Assembly (NCBI GenBank): GCA_022376465.1
Contig: JACDTU010000002.1
Location: forward strand, 992,001 to 1,056,000
Source of the DNA: Cubamyces lactineus
Taxonomy: Eukaryota; Basidiomycota; Agaricomycetes; Polyporales; Polyporaceae
DNA: 64,000 nt
Reading direction: 5' to 3'
The position numbers and the translations under genes were made by a program. Shown in pieces: positions 46,599 to 59,641 of this stretch. Numbering within the stretch: position 1 is the stretch's first letter; every line of letters begins with the position of its first letter. The notes beneath the pieces are model-generated. The model saw only the letters and a program-made list of their open reading frames with translations, had not been told where the DNA came from and ran no database searches.

Positions 46599-48208
46599 TC
46601 AGCGAGCTGCTCTCATATCCGCCGCCATCTGGTCCTGCAGCTCCTTGACTGACGTCTGGACCATTTCGAGGATGCCCGCAACGACCTGCAGCTTGTCCTG
46701 ATACTGCTGCATCCGCGGGTTGGGGTGCTGCGTCTGCGGGTTAACAGGAGGTGCGGGGGCACGTGGTGCGCGTGATGCGGATGCTGCGAGCGCAGCGAGG
46801 GCGTTCGGGCCAGCAGAGGCACTCGAGCCCGCCGCGGCGACGCCGTTTTGCATTGGCGCTTTCTCGCGCTTCGGTGCGGGCGGCCGCGTTACGGGTGCGG
46901 AAGCAGAGGCAGCGGAGGTGCTCGCCGCAGGGGCGGTCGTGGTGGGGCGCGTAGGTCGAGTGGGACGTTTGGCAGGCTCGGGGCGTTTGGTGTCTTCAAC
47001 CTCGGCAGCGCGCTTGCGCTTCTGGACTCGTGCACTCGCGCTCTCTCCGTTGGTGGCTGGAGCATCTGTGGAGGAGGAAGGCGAAGGGAGCCCACGGAGT
47101 GAGCGCGTGCTCGCCGTGCGGCCTAGGTGCTCACCTCCGGCAGTTTTGCCCTTGGAGGTCGACGCGCTCTTAGTGTTGTTGCTCTCCCTGGAGGGGCGAG
47201 AGGGAGGCGTGAGAACTTTCGAGCAGCGGTGGCGCTTGAGGAAACAAGAGTCGCAGCGCTGGCGGCTGCTGTTGACGACGCAAGTAGGGTTGTTGCGCAT
47301 GATGCAGTTGGTGCAGCGGTCCTCGCCGGTGAAGGTATGGTTCTTGTAGGTGGTATTAGACTCTTGAACGTCGACGAGGACGGAGGAGAGAACTCACGAC
47401 TGAATCCGGGGGCGCGGCAGGTTTCTTCTGGTCCGCGGCCTGTTGGGTGCGAGGGGGCGCGCTGATGGTGCTGCGGGGCTCGGGGCTTGACATGGCTTTG
47501 GATGCGGAAGTGTTGAGGCGGGTGCGCAATTGGTAGGGTGGAAGCGCGAGGAGCTCACCAGTGGTGTTTCCTGCGGTGCCGGAGGTGGGACGGGGCGAGG
47601 ATGGGGTGGGAGTTGGGAGGCGAGGTTCGAGTTGACGCTGGGCGGCAACGGGGCTGGCTGAAGGGCCAAAGCTGGGAGACCTGGGATGCTCTGAGCCGAT
47701 CGCGTCCTCGTCAGAGTCCCTGCCGGCGTCTAGGCTGGTGTCTTGAGCAGGCTCGCCGATGGCGTCTTTGTCACCGCTGTCCATGGGGTCGTCGCCGTCG
47801 AGCGCGAGGACGGCGCGGCGTGCCTCGAGGTATTTTGTGAGGGGTTCGGAGGGATTCGGTGCCCGCTGGTAGGCGTCTATCTGGAGGAGAGGTGGGGGGA
47901 GGGTAGATCTGTCTGTGTTGGAGTAGCGAGCGAGGGCGCGTTTCTGGCGCGGGCGCGAGGGATGAGGAGGAGGGAGAGAAGGAAGGGAGGGGGAGACTTA
48001 CGGCGAGGGAGACGAGAGCAGGCTCCTCTTTGGCGCGAGACTCGGGGGGCAGCTGGAGGACGCGGGCGACCTCGAGGCGCAGCTGGCGAAGGAGGGCGTC
48101 GAAGGAGGGCGCGCCTGCGTCGAAGTCGCGAGAGAGAGCGGGAGCGGGGGCGGGGTGGGGAAGCGAGGCGGTGTTCGCGGAAGGGGGGTGCGAGGGAGCG
48201 ACGGACAT
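46599..48208 (-). CDS. Basidiomycete protein with a six-cysteine Zn-binding-like motif, function unknown
   Basis: I cannot assign a family name. Exons: 48002-48208, 47398-47880, 46599-47342; 477 residues. The first 70 residues are a short helical region (FDALLRQLRLEVARVLQLPP), then Ser/Pro-rich low complexity. The only ordered-looking core is at residues about 231-272: six cysteines spaced C-x2-C-x7-C-x8-C-x2-C-x6-C, with basic residues between (FLKRHRCSK). This resembles the cysteine-rich, zinc-finger-like motifs common in predicted proteins of mushrooms, including Zn2Cys6-like factors. The rest is Ala/Pro/Lys-rich with an NLS-like KRKRAAEV, and ends in a predicted coiled coil (QQYQDKLQVVAGILEMVQTS). 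A nuclear, possibly DNA- or chromatin-related role is inferred. It is divergent from the LCB kinase gene. Confidence 0.75.
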
Positions 48209-48573
48209 GGGTGCGAGCGGGGAGACGGGTGGTGGGAGAGAGGGAGAGACGCGTCCGGCGCCAGTCCCACTCTGCACAACGCCCCCTCGCTAGCGCCCAT
48301 CACCTCATCAGGCGCCCGTCAACGTGACACCGGTCACCCACACGTGCATGGTGACGCTGTGACTGACGTCACCCTGAGCATGGCCGGATTCGGCGGGTAC
48401 GGGCAGGAGCTCGTGTTTGTTACGCCCATGGTCTCGTCCCATTCACGTCTCTGATCGAACCCCGCGCCCGGCGCGTTAGCATGTCTGTATCAGCACTCAC
48501 GCACCAATCCTCTGGCCGTCGGACTTCTATATAAACCACATCTCACCCACCCTTCTCCTTCTCCTGATCATCC
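48209..48573. promoter_or_regulatory. Divergent promoter region
   Basis: 365 bp between two divergent start codons. A tctatataaacc word at about 48526-48537 is a good TATA box for the LCB kinase, some 45 bp before its start. Confidence 0.5.
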
Positions 48574-50777
48574 ATGTCCACCATCCCGAGGCACCTCTCC
48601 CTTGGCTCAGGAGCCAACCTCTCCAAGTTCTCCCTCGACCACAACGAGCTCCTCGTCGAGCGCGTCGCAGACAGTAACGCGTCGTCTACCATGTCTGAAC
48701 GCACACACGCTAACCTACGCCACCAGAGAAATGGCCCAAAGTACAGGTCCCTCTGCGGAACGTTCTCTGGGCCGGTCTTGACGGCGCGCTCTTCGAGCTC
48801 TCCGTCCTCGCAAAGAAGAAAGCGAAGGCGCCCCTCAGTCTCGTCCACGTAACGGGAACCGTGCGCGATGCCGACAAGAATGCTGCGGCCGCTTTCGCCG
48901 ACGCCCTCATGGCGGCAGCGTACCCCGGTAATACGCATTTAGTCAGCTCAGCCATCTCCGCCGCTCACCACTCTCCGTGTCCGCCCGCCCAGCACTCCAG
49001 AGGCAGCGACGCCTCAAGGTCTTCATTAACCCGAAGAGCGGTCCTGTGAGCCTCGGAACCCTCCTGCAGCACAGTGCTCGGTGCTCTGGCTGAACATTGA
49101 TGCTCCGCAGGGCAAGGCTGCGGCGCTCTGGCGCAAGAAGATCGAGCCAATCTTCCGCGCCGCAAAGTGTGATCTCGACCTGACCTGTGCGACACACCAC
49201 TTCGCGTTCGTACGACGATCCACTTGTTCTGACCCCTCTTTCGCATCAAGTCACGTCAAGACGGCAGGAGGCGCAGGACATTGCAGCTGAACTGCCCCTC
49301 GACCGGTACGACGCTGTCGTGGTCATGTCGGGCGACGGCCTCATCCACGAAGTCTTCAACGGTTACGCCGCACACGCTCAGCCCGCGAAGGCGTTCAGCA
49401 TCCCCGTCGCGCCGATCCCGAGCGGCTCGGGTAACGCGCTCGCGATAAACCTCCTCGGACCTGACGTATGCACCTTCGCTTCGTTCGGTTCAAGAACGCT
49501 GCGCACTGATGCCGCCGCGCGCCCCCCTCGGACAGGACGCGCAGGACCTCGCTGTCGCGGCGCTCAACGTCATCAAAGGTAGGTCGCGTAGTGCACAGAC
49601 GTCAAGTGCGAACGTGTTCGGGGCCCTGACGAGTGTGTTTAGGCCGCCCGATGAGCATCGACCTCTTCTCGTTCACCCAGGGCGGCAGGCGACACATCTC
49701 GTTCATGTCGCAGTCGATAGGTCTCATCGCCGACGTCGACCTCGGCACGGACCCCTTACGGTTCCTAGGCGGGCAGTAAGTCTACTTCTCCGCCGCTCTG
49801 TTCTCGTTACTGACGGGTGCCGCGAAGGCGTTTCATCTTGGGTTTCATATACGAAGGTATGAACCTGCTTCCTTTTTGACTCTCCGACAGCCCGTAGGCA
49901 TGATACAGCTCCCGCCGCTGACACGCATACATGGATATGGACAGTGATTCGCTGTAAGACGCATCCCCTGAAGGTGTCTATCAAGGTCGCGGACTCGGAC
50001 AAGCGTAAGATGGTGCGCGACATGCAGGCGGCCCGCGCCCAGGCGCAAGCAGCGCACACCGCACTCGATGCGCCTGATGCCTCCCCGCCTGCAGAACCAC
50101 CCAAAGCCCCACCACCACAACCGGAACAGGGGGGGCAGGCGTCCGAAGCCACAAACGGGGAGCAACATCAGCCGAAGCCTGCAGGCCTTCCAGAGCTCAA
50201 ATACGCGAACGCGGACATGGACGAGGATGGCTGGGTGACGTTCGACCGGCCGCTAATGTACCTCTTCGCGGGGAAAGGCCCGTTCGTCGGGCCCGACGTG
50301 GTGCAGTTCCCGGTGTCGTTGCCCACGGACGGCCTCATCGACGTCACCTTGCAGGATCGGGTGCGTCTTGCGTTCTCTTCTTGCCCAATGTCGAGGAGTA
50401 TGGTAGGTGCACGAGGCTGACTGAGGTTTTCGTGGTATGCAGGCCGGACGGCTCGCAATGCTGAAAGCGATAGACGGCGCAGAGCGCGGCGAACACTTCT
50501 GGCTAGAATCCGTACGTCAAGATCTCTCCTCTCTCTTGTCGCCATTTGGGCACCATGCTCATCCCTCCCCACGCTCCCCCTCCCAATACAGCAACACTAC
50601 TACAAAGCGCACGCATACCGCGTCGAGCCGTACACGACCAAAGGCTGGCTCTCAATCGACGGCGAGCCGTACCCGCTCGAGCCGTTCCAAGTCGAGGTGC
50701 ACCAGCGCCTCGGCACGCTCCTCAGCATGTACGGCTGCTACCAGCTCGAGTTCGACCTCCCGCCGGAGAAGCGGTGA
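48574..50777 (+). CDS. Sphingoid long-chain-base kinase (LCB4/sphingosine kinase-like)
   Basis: Phosphorylates sphingoid bases; has the diacylglycerol-kinase catalytic fold. Exons: 48574-48673, 48727-48927, 48993-49045, 49111-49205, 49261-49465, 49536-49578, 49643-49775, 49828-49856, 49945-50360, 50443-50511, 50592-50777; 509 residues. Catalytic domain: KVFINPKSGPGKAAALWRKK from about residue 109, YDAVVVMSGDGLIHEVFNGY with the nucleotide loop SGDG at 173-176, and PIPSGSGNALAINLLGPD. SIDLFSFTQGGRRHISFMSQ and SIGLIADVDLGTDPLRFLGG follow. A Pro/Gln/Ala-rich insertion of about 60 residues (from about 322) precedes MYLFAGKGPFVGPDVVQFPV. The final exons give KAHAYRVEPYTTKGWLSIDG, the conserved C-terminal strand. 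The fourth intron (GTTCGT donor) is the least certain join. Confidence 0.92.
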
Positions 50778-51809
50778 GGAATTCGAAGGGAAGTGGACTA
50801 CATGCGTTTGCTATGTTGATGTGGAAAGGAGGGGTAGGCGTGTGTTTTGATTTTACCCTGTGTGCTGAGTGTACTTCTCTCTATTGGGTTTTACGAACGT
50901 CACGACATGATATTGGTATGGCATGACACGGTACTGCGCCTTGGTATACATGTCTGTTGCTGACCTGGCCCCCGAGTCGCTGAATGCTGCCACCAGGCAG
51001 GGATACCACCAGGCAGAGGTATGTGCGAGGTGAAAGTGTGCGCTTCGCAACATATGCATAGCCGATGAATTCCACTGTCAGCTGTAGCACCGAGGGTTGT
51101 GCAATTGGATGGGACCTGTGGTCTTGAGCTTGAGGCTTCGAACCCATGTAGGGTTAGAGCCGCCGCCACAACGTTCACGGTACCGGTGTGCATAACCAAA
51201 AGCGCATTTATCGGTATCAGCATACGCACTTCCGCATGCGTGGCTCTGTTGTCATTTGACTGAGTCGGGCCAAAGGAGGATGCTAGCGGTCATAGCCACA
51301 GACAGGGCAAGGTCCTTTTATGTTCAGGGCACACACAAGTGCATGCTACAGGTTCTGATAGCGCTGTAGGCTGTAATAGCGCAGTGCCAGGAGGATGTGG
51401 ACCAAAGCGATAGCTAGTGTTCGTGAGGCATCGCAGATTCGCGGGCTAGGAGCGGTTCAGAGCGGAAACGACATACGCGGATATACTTTGACGACGAAGA
51501 GGCACGAATGCGCTCCGATGGTCACACGACGAGTCAGAGAGAGAGGCAGTAAGAGGATAAGAAGAGCGTGCTTGTCACCAAATCCGCGACATTATGCAAA
51601 GTTGTATCTAGCCTATGACACAGGGTTGTAGGGAGCGTGTGGGTGTGTGCGAGTATGTGTGTGTGTGTGTTATAGCGACCACGCCGATCGCGCGCAAGTA
51701 CAGTGTCCGCCGATATCTAATCCCGGAAAGTCCGTGCGTTATGTACGATGCCCATGTAAGATAGTAATGAAACTGTCCGAATGCGTATGCAGGGTCTATG
51801 AGGTCGTGA
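50778..51809. other. Gene-poor convergent interval
   Basis: About 1 kb between the LCB kinase stop and the glucan synthase stop. It holds a GT-repeat tract at about 51640-51671 and a doubled ccaccaggcag word near 50990-51015. No gene supported. Confidence 0.5.
51640..51671. repeat. GT/TG dinucleotide tract
   Basis: Imperfect GT-repeat ending in an uninterrupted run of about eight units, within the 3' flank of the glucan synthase gene. Confidence 0.7.
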
Positions 51810-54800
51810 TCATGGACGAGCTGTAGGGGGAGGAAAGCACACATGGTCAGTATACATGCAGCATCTTTGCGAAGACGTCTAAGGTACTCACCAAGCTGCT
51901 CCTTGCGGTAGAACCAGAAGTACCCGATCACGATGATGATCTGGCAGATGAGCGCGATCCAGAAGGGCGCAGACGCAAGCGGGCTGCCCTTCAGACCATC
52001 GTCGAAGTCCCACTGCGCTGCGTCCGGGAACACGCTCTCGGGCCCGATACGATTCGGCGCGGTCGCACGGGCGACCATTACGCAGACGGATCCGATGATC
52101 TGGGCGAAAGCAAGCGTCGCGCAGACGTGTAGTCGGGAGAGCGTTTGGAGCAGGATCATACCCAGACCGACACCCTGAATGGCGTCGAGCACACCGAGCC
52201 ACAACCACAAGCAGATGCCGAGGTAGGGACCTGCTCTGCCTGCCCAGGGGATGTACAGAGCAAGCGAGGATGTACCCCACAGCATCTGACACCACCGTGG
52301 TGCGCCCAAGCCGACAGCGAAGACGGGGAGGAGCCAGGTATGTGTTTTGCTCAGCCAGGTGAGGATGCCCATCATGAGACCCCAGACGACGATGAAGAAC
52401 GCGACGACAAGGAGCGCGATCTGCCACTTCGTGATGGGCACGTTCCAGAGGAAGCTCCAATTCCGTCCATAGGGGCCACTCAGCCAGTAGTCGCGCAGGA
52501 TCTCGGAACCCAAGAACCACAGCACGATCTTCCGACGGAACAGGGTTTTAAAGAAGTTCGGTACCTTGGGCGGCGTCTGGCGGTAGTAGTCTGGACATTA
52601 TGTTAGCCAATGCTGTTCGTTGACTATTGGTAACGATAGACTTACCAGGCAAGCCGTAGAGCATGAGGTAGGCGAACAGGAAGCACATGACAGCCAGCGG
52701 CCATACAATCAAGACAATCCACCACGGCGCAAGGTTATCCGCCGAAACACTATCGAGGTTGTAGCCCCAATACCAGAGTGCGGCGACCCATACCTGCTGC
52801 GAGCCCTGCACAATGCACGCACGCAACATCCATACTTCCGTGGCAGCGCCGGCCTCCTCACCGAAGTTGAGACCGAAGAAGCAGAACGCCGCAGCCGACG
52901 CAATGGCGTACGCCCAAGTTGCCGCACTGGAAAGCGCGACGTGTGCGGAATGCAGAGCACTCGCGACCGACGGAAGACCGATGAGCAAGAAGGCGATACC
53001 GAAGAATACCCATGGCGCGGAGAGCACGTAAACGGACGGCTTCATGCGGAACAGGAAGTACCACACGATCGAGGAGGCCAGGAAGACACCGCCGAGGACG
53101 TACAGCTGCAAATTGCTCTGCGAGCTCTGCCCACCGAGAAGCGTGATCTGGAAACTGGTCGCAGCCAACATCTAGAACTGATGTGTTAAAAGAGCTCTAT
53201 CATCGTGCGCTCGAGAACGCGCTTACCTGTCCAATGGCGATGATGATGGTGTACAAGGGCCAACCGAAGATTTCCCTCGACAGCGCGATCTGAAGTCCTG
53301 TCATGATGACCACATCTTGACCGTTGGGCAAAGGTCCGCTGTAATCGCCGTTCATAGGATTATGACTGAATGTGCTCGGGGACGAGGGACGTGAGTGGTC
53401 GAAGCTTGACGGTGCCGGGGTACCCCAAACGGAGTCTCGTTGCGACGAACGGATACTTGCCGCGCTCGAGAGCTTGTCCTTCTTGACCTTGTCGAAGAAA
53501 GCCTCTTCACTCTTCATCAGGAACTTCTCAATAGAGAGCTCATGCTTCGAGTTGTGCGCGTTGAGGGTTTGCAGCCGCTGCACGAAGTCCGACGCGACAC
53601 CACCATCAGCGTCAGTGAACTACAGGATTGGTCAGTATTGACTCTGTTTGTGAAGGAACGCGGATACGTACTGAGGCAATGGCCTTGTTGAGCGGGGAGT
53701 TGGCCTTTTCATCGACAATGGATGCGATGGATTCCACAGACGAGACACGCGAGTGAGCACCAAATGGCCGGGACGGCGCAGGATCCAAGAACGGATCGGG
53801 TGCATGCTTCTGCTCACGGCCAATCGTACGGTTCGCACGTTCCAAGAAGTTGCCGAAGTCCTGGCGCGTCTCTCCTGGGCTGGGTTGACTAGAGAAGTAA
53901 TCGCCCTCGTTCTCGGAGATGTCCGTGCTCACAGAGCCCCTGCGTCCATGGGGAACCAGACGTGGTGCCGCAAGATGAGGTTCGCCCGGTGTCATGGTGT
54001 CAACACTCCACTGCCCAGGGGAGCCTGGACTGGTGCTCATCCGAGGGCTCTCCATGATGCTGTTCTTGTCCCAGTCAGGCTGCGACGGGTACGCCTGGAA
54101 CTCGGGGTTCCAGTCCGTGGTCTCGTGCAAGTTATGGCTCGAAGGGTTGAAATCCGCATCCGATGGTCGCCAGGCGTTCGGACCCGCAATGTGTCGGCTC
54201 GCCGTGATACTACGACGGTGGAAGTCCTCCATACGCTGACGCCACTCGACAACAGGGAAACGTTGAACAGCGGAACGCGCGCGGAGCATAGCCCGCTCTT
54301 CCTCAGTCGACTTGAGCGCCATCTTGATCGTCTTCGTGAGCTGAGACATCATGTGCTCCGTTGATGTAGACTCGACAGGGAACCACTGTAGTGCGCAACA
54401 GTCAATGCGACATAATTCGAAGGAATTTCAAAGAGTATACGCACCCAACCAGGCATCAAACCAAGACCACCAAGACGACTGCCAACACCAAGAGCACCCT
54501 TACGACCGAACTCGACCGCGACCAAACCGAAGGGCTCATCACGAGACGGGATCAAAGCGAAGTCCGCACCACTGAACAGGTACGGCGGCAGCGCTGTGAA
54601 CTCGGGCTTGGAGTACACACGGTCGGGGTACATCTCCATCAAACGAGCGAGCTTCTCAGCGGCGAAACGACCATAGAGATCAATGACCGGACCGACGGCA
54701 ATGAGCTGGATAGAAGGACGTTTCTCGAGCCTGTGGTAAATATATCAGTATCGCCCTGATCCCAAAAATAACAATAATTAAAACATACAGGGATGGCATG

Positions 54801-57800
54801 ACATCTGCGATCAAGTCGACACCCTTCTGTTTGGACCAACGGCCGACGAACACGAAGAGGTCGGCATTGGGGTCCTGTTTGATACCAGCCCATTCCTGTG
54901 CCTGCCGCTTGTGCTCGGGACGCTCAGCCTCCGCAGCCTCGTCGACCTTGATATCGCGAAGAGCCACGGGATTCTCGTCCAGGGCGGCGATATCAGTGGG
55001 ATCCGGGTTAGGCAGCGAGTCGACGTGCTTGAGGGTCCAAAGAGCGGGGTAACGAGCCCACGAACGCTTTCCATACTTGTCCGACACACCAGCGACACCA
55101 ACACTCTTCTGGTGGACGGAGATGAACGAAGCCGCAGCGTGAAGCAAGTTGAACGTGTTGCCGAACTGGACGTATTTCGTGCAGTGCTCCTTGCTAATGT
55201 TAAAAGCCGAGCAGACCTCCTTCATCTCCTCCTTGGTGCGCAGCGGCCAGAGACCTTGGAACTCGGCATTGTGGAGCGAGAGACAGACGGGCAGGACCTT
55301 GGGGAGTAGGTAGATGGGAGCGAGCGCGCCGTGATAGTCGTTGATGTGGTAGATGTCGATGTGCGGGAAGCGACGGACGGTGGCGGCGATAGCCTGGTTC
55401 CACGTCGAGTAGAAGATCGCGGAGCTGAGATCGTCCATGCGAGCGGGGTACGGGTCGGACTTGGTCTGGGCACGGAAGACGGGGCTGTCGAGAATGACGT
55501 AGGTGATGTTGTCCAAGACGTGGTACTCGACCTCGATGAGGTACGGCTCGCCGAAGATGATGACCTCGATTGGCTCCGCAGGTTCACCAGGGGGATACTC
55601 GAGATCCTTGACCTTGGGAATAACCCAGATCAGGTCGACGTCCGTCATGGCCTTACCCATCAAACTCGACATGACACCAAGACCACCAATCTTGACCTTC
55701 AGCTTCCAGTCGATGATTTCGTACTCCAGCGTGGCGATGAGAACACAACGACGCTTGTCCTTATCTTCCGGCCACCCAATAATGTCCTGGTGCTTGTGGT
55801 GGTGCCCGAACATCTTCTCCGAGAACGGCGTCGGATCCTTGACGTTCGTCGAAGACTTGTTGCCTAGGCTGCCGAGAATCGGGAAGTAATTGCTGTGATC
55901 CTTGTGCGGCTTGACACCCCACTTGTTGTACTTGATGCCATAGAACGACCACATGAAGATGACGACGGCAAGTGCACCAGTGATGAGGGGGATGGAAAGC
56001 AGGAGTGCATACGTGATAGCGCCGATGATGGACTCGCCACGGGGTTCGAGAGACCAGGTTAGCGACGAATCGTCGACGATAAGAGCCCACGCCAAGTGTG
56101 GCTTGGGAGGGGCCGACAGGTTCAGGTAGTTCGGAGCAGCCGTGTTGGGGGGCAGACGGTCAAGGACGCCATCGCCGTCGGTGTCGCCGTAGTAGTAGTT
56201 GTCGTAGCCGAAGACGTTAAGCTGCACGTACGTCGGCCAGCTAGCCATGATCTCAAGTTCCCACCGACTGTCGCCACTGTGCGTCATCTGAGCCGGAATA
56301 CCCTTGTCGAAGCCCCACTGGTTGAAGGGACCACGAGCCAGGAACTGAGGGACGCGACGAGCTGGGCTGTAACCGTGATCCGCGTGCACGACCACACTAG
56401 CAGACTTCGCGATGTCACTCCAGTCTACAAGAGAGTAGTCAGCAACGGACGTCGTATACCACGTTAAACTGTCACTTACACTGCACCATGACGTGATCTC
56501 CATCCCAGAAGTTACCGGGATCGGAGAAGAGAGAAGCGTCGAGCGTTGACTTCTGCTCGTACTTCTGCCACGCCGTCCAGTTGCGCCCGAAGTTGGCAGA
56601 GTAGCGGAACATGTCCGCACCCCAAGCCTGGTGAGTGAACGTGTAGGTGTTCCCAGAGACGCTGAACGCGGAGCCGTCGTAGTCAGATTCGGGGAAAACC
56701 ATGACGTTCTTCGACGATCCCTTTCGCAACAAGAGATGATCCGTAACCTACGTTAAATCCGTTAGTACACGGCGACGCCACCTTGACTGACGGGCCATCA
56801 CTCACGTTCGTGGAAACACCGGTTTGTGTCACAGCGTTCTTCACGGTGATCTCCAAAATACCATCTTGGAAGTCGGTCAGCGTAGCGGACCACGACCACT
56901 CCGAAACCGATGCGCCAGGGATGCGTGGCGGCGGCACGTCCGTGAGAGTCAGGCACTTAACTGCAGTCTTGTCGAAAGTAGGTGCGTTTCCATTCCCGAC
57001 GAAGTTGAACGAAATCCCGTTCGTGACGCTGTCGCAATCCATGGGCGTGTTGTACTCCAGGGTGATATCAACGGTAGTCGCGTTGGCCTGATCGGCTTCC
57101 GCGGGGATGCGCGCGTCATGGCCAGGAAGGAATCGACTGAGCATCGGGGGAGGAGGGACCCATTGTTCGACGGGGACGAGTGCCTTGAAACCGAAAGGGT
57201 CCATGGTGATGGACGGTAAGCAACCGGTCCACGGAGGGCCAGTGTTGCCCGAATACGGCTTGCCAGAATCACTGAGGGTGTAGTTTTCGTAAGGGTAAAA
57301 CAGGTTCCGCACTGTATCCCCACCCTTGTATGGAGACGAGATCCATTGCTTGTCCGTGCACGGGAAAGACCACGTTTCCGTGGAGTTCTCGTTTGAATAA
57401 AGGAGCCACACTTGGTCACTGTTACCTGACAGGTTTTGAACGCCGATGATAGGGGACCGAGATACCGACCACAAGCCCATCTCAGTGAGGGTGCCGTTCG
57501 AACCAGGGCGGGAAATGAAGTGGGTCCAACTGCCGCGCTGGACGAGATTGAATCCGTCTTGGAGTGAACTAAAGATGTTCCGGAGATAGATGAAATGTGC
57601 GAAGATTCGACGGGTGTCCATTGTGGGATCAAAGTGGTCCAACGAGTTCCAATCGTCCTGGCAGCCAAGAAGAGCCTTCCCCATCGGCATGTTGAAGTAC
57701 TGGTCGGATCCAAGAGCATAGCAGCCGTGACGCTGCCAAGCCTTGTTACTGATCATGGCTTGACGACTGCGAGTATCCTTGAGAATAATGAGACGTCACG

Positions 57801-59641
57801 AGCGATGTTCGTACGTACCCGTAAAGATAGTTAGCTGCACCAGTGTCGTAGAGGTAGAAGTTTTGCTCCTCTCCATAGAAGTACTGCAAGAATATGAGTT
57901 ACAAAATCTAGGTGTTCCCGGTCTTGTAGCGAAAACTCACCAAAGGTATACCAGGCATGACCAGGTTCGTGATGAAAGTGCCCAAGACGCTCCGCTGAGT
58001 GCCGTTCTCCAAACTAGGCCAACGGAAAACATCGAAGTTACTCGTCCCGTACATGTGCCTGGGGTCCACGGCGCCAGAATGGGGGTTCAAGAAGTCGTTG
58101 TTGACGAACATCTCGTTCCACGCGGTGATGAAGTTGGTGTCAACGTCGAACGCCACCTGCAGGTTACCATCCATTCCGAGGAAACGGGTGAGGGAACGGT
58201 AGGTTGAGTAGTGGAACGCAGCGCCGTCCAACGCGTTCAAGGGGGCATCACGGAGGAAGTACTGGTCCATATCCGCGGTGAGGTTGGCAGCATCGAGGAA
58301 ACCTTGAGGGCGCTGAGTGGGGGTACGACCACGTCCGCTATACGCATATAGTGAGCATCACTGTTCGATCCCGCGCATTCAAAAGACCTACTAGTAGATG
58401 GAACCGAAGGTATCACCACCCGTGACTTCACCCGGGATGAAGAAATTGGACTTGTTCAACTTCGCAGCGCACGCACGAGTGCTCGACGCCCATTCCGCAA
58501 GGGCATCCACGGTGACTTGCGTAGACTTATCGATACGAATGGCGTCGATATCCAAGGCGGTGATAGCGAGGCAAGAGAACACCTTGAGCTTAGCCATCAC
58601 CTCAGGCTTCCACTCTCGCAACCGGTCCTGCACCGAGGCGAACTTCGCAAGCTGACGCTGCCAGTCGGGATGGACACCGAACGCCTCCATGTCACCATAC
58701 TGATCGAAATCCGACTGCTTGCATCCCGAGTCCCAGCCGATGTCCTGGATAGTACCGTCATCGGCCCAAAACACCGGGAGCTTACAAGAGCTGTTGTACG
58801 TGTTGTCAATCTAAGAATTAGAAAATAGGCCGTTCTCATCAGTACATTTGCCAGCTGTCAGAAATAGAGACGCCATACCGCGAAGTCCTTATATTCCTTG
58901 AAGTCCCACGGTGCGAGATCGGGATCTTTCCAGACGGCGTCGTACTCGTTCAAGTCAAACGGAGTTGACTCGTTGAGATGTCTGTTATAACATAAGCGTA
59001 CCGAAGATAGAACGAGCATGGTACGAACTCACCCCTTGAACCCAACAAGATCGGCCATAGTGCCTACTGTGAAGTCCGCCATGAAGTACATGCCGCGTGC
59101 ATGTATCTCGTCGATAGTTGCTTGCCAATCCGCGAGAGTACCCCAATGAGGGTCAAGTACGGTGAAGTCGAGGGGAGAGTAACCTGCGCGGCCGGGAAAG
59201 TGAGCAACGACACAACTCCAACGAGGGGCACCACGTACTGTCCGCTTGCCAAAGCATGTTCAAGAAAGGTGTTCCGGAGATGAAGATACCCTTCATGCCC
59301 ATGCCCTGGATGTAGTCCAACTTCGCAACCAAACCCTTGAGATCACCGCCAAAACGAAGCTGTGTCTCCCGCCAGTCCCACTCGTACATAGTCCCAAAGT
59401 AGTCGTTGTTGGACGGGTCGCCATCTGCGAACTTGTCCAGGAGGATGGTGTAGAACGGGATTTCGCGCCAGTTATCGGGGGATTTGGTGTAGCTGGCACG
59501 TTGAGGTGTAGAATAATCAAGGGGGGACTGGGCGTTTTGGTTGGTGTTAATGTTGTAGTCCTTGAGGTCTTCTCGGTAGGGGGACGCGTTTCCCCACTGA
59601 GCAAGAGCCAGCAGGGATAGCAGGGCGGTCCTCACCCACAT
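51810..59641 (-). CDS. ags1: Cell-wall alpha-1,3-glucan synthase (Ags1/Mok1)
   Basis: Very large plasma-membrane synthase of cell-wall alpha-1,3-glucan, about 2343 residues in 15 exons: 59239-59641, 59033-59183, 58879-58981, 58392-58810, 57941-58337, 57819-57883, 56806-57766, 56480-56747, 54789-56424, 54445-54730, 53672-54385, 53227-53619, 52646-53171, 51892-52590, 51810-51820. Order of domains: signal peptide [19 protein letters not shown]; an extracellular GH13 amylase-like domain ([29 protein letters not shown] near 305; GEVTGG near 346) thought to act as transglycosylase; one membrane helix near 1045-1075; a cytosolic GT5 glycogen-synthase-like domain ([16 protein letters not shown] near 1165; [16 protein letters not shown] near 1530); a Ser/Pro-rich linker; and a C-terminal multi-pass membrane domain from about 1910. 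The last exon is 11 nt and adds only Arg-Pro after a split codon. Catalytic motifs are intact, so it looks functional. Confidence 0.95.

Noticed and set aside
50853..51229. Overlapping minus-strand frames between the LCB kinase and glucan synthase
   Set aside because: Three overlapping frames without domains or splice logic. The region is better read as the 3' flanks of two convergent genes.
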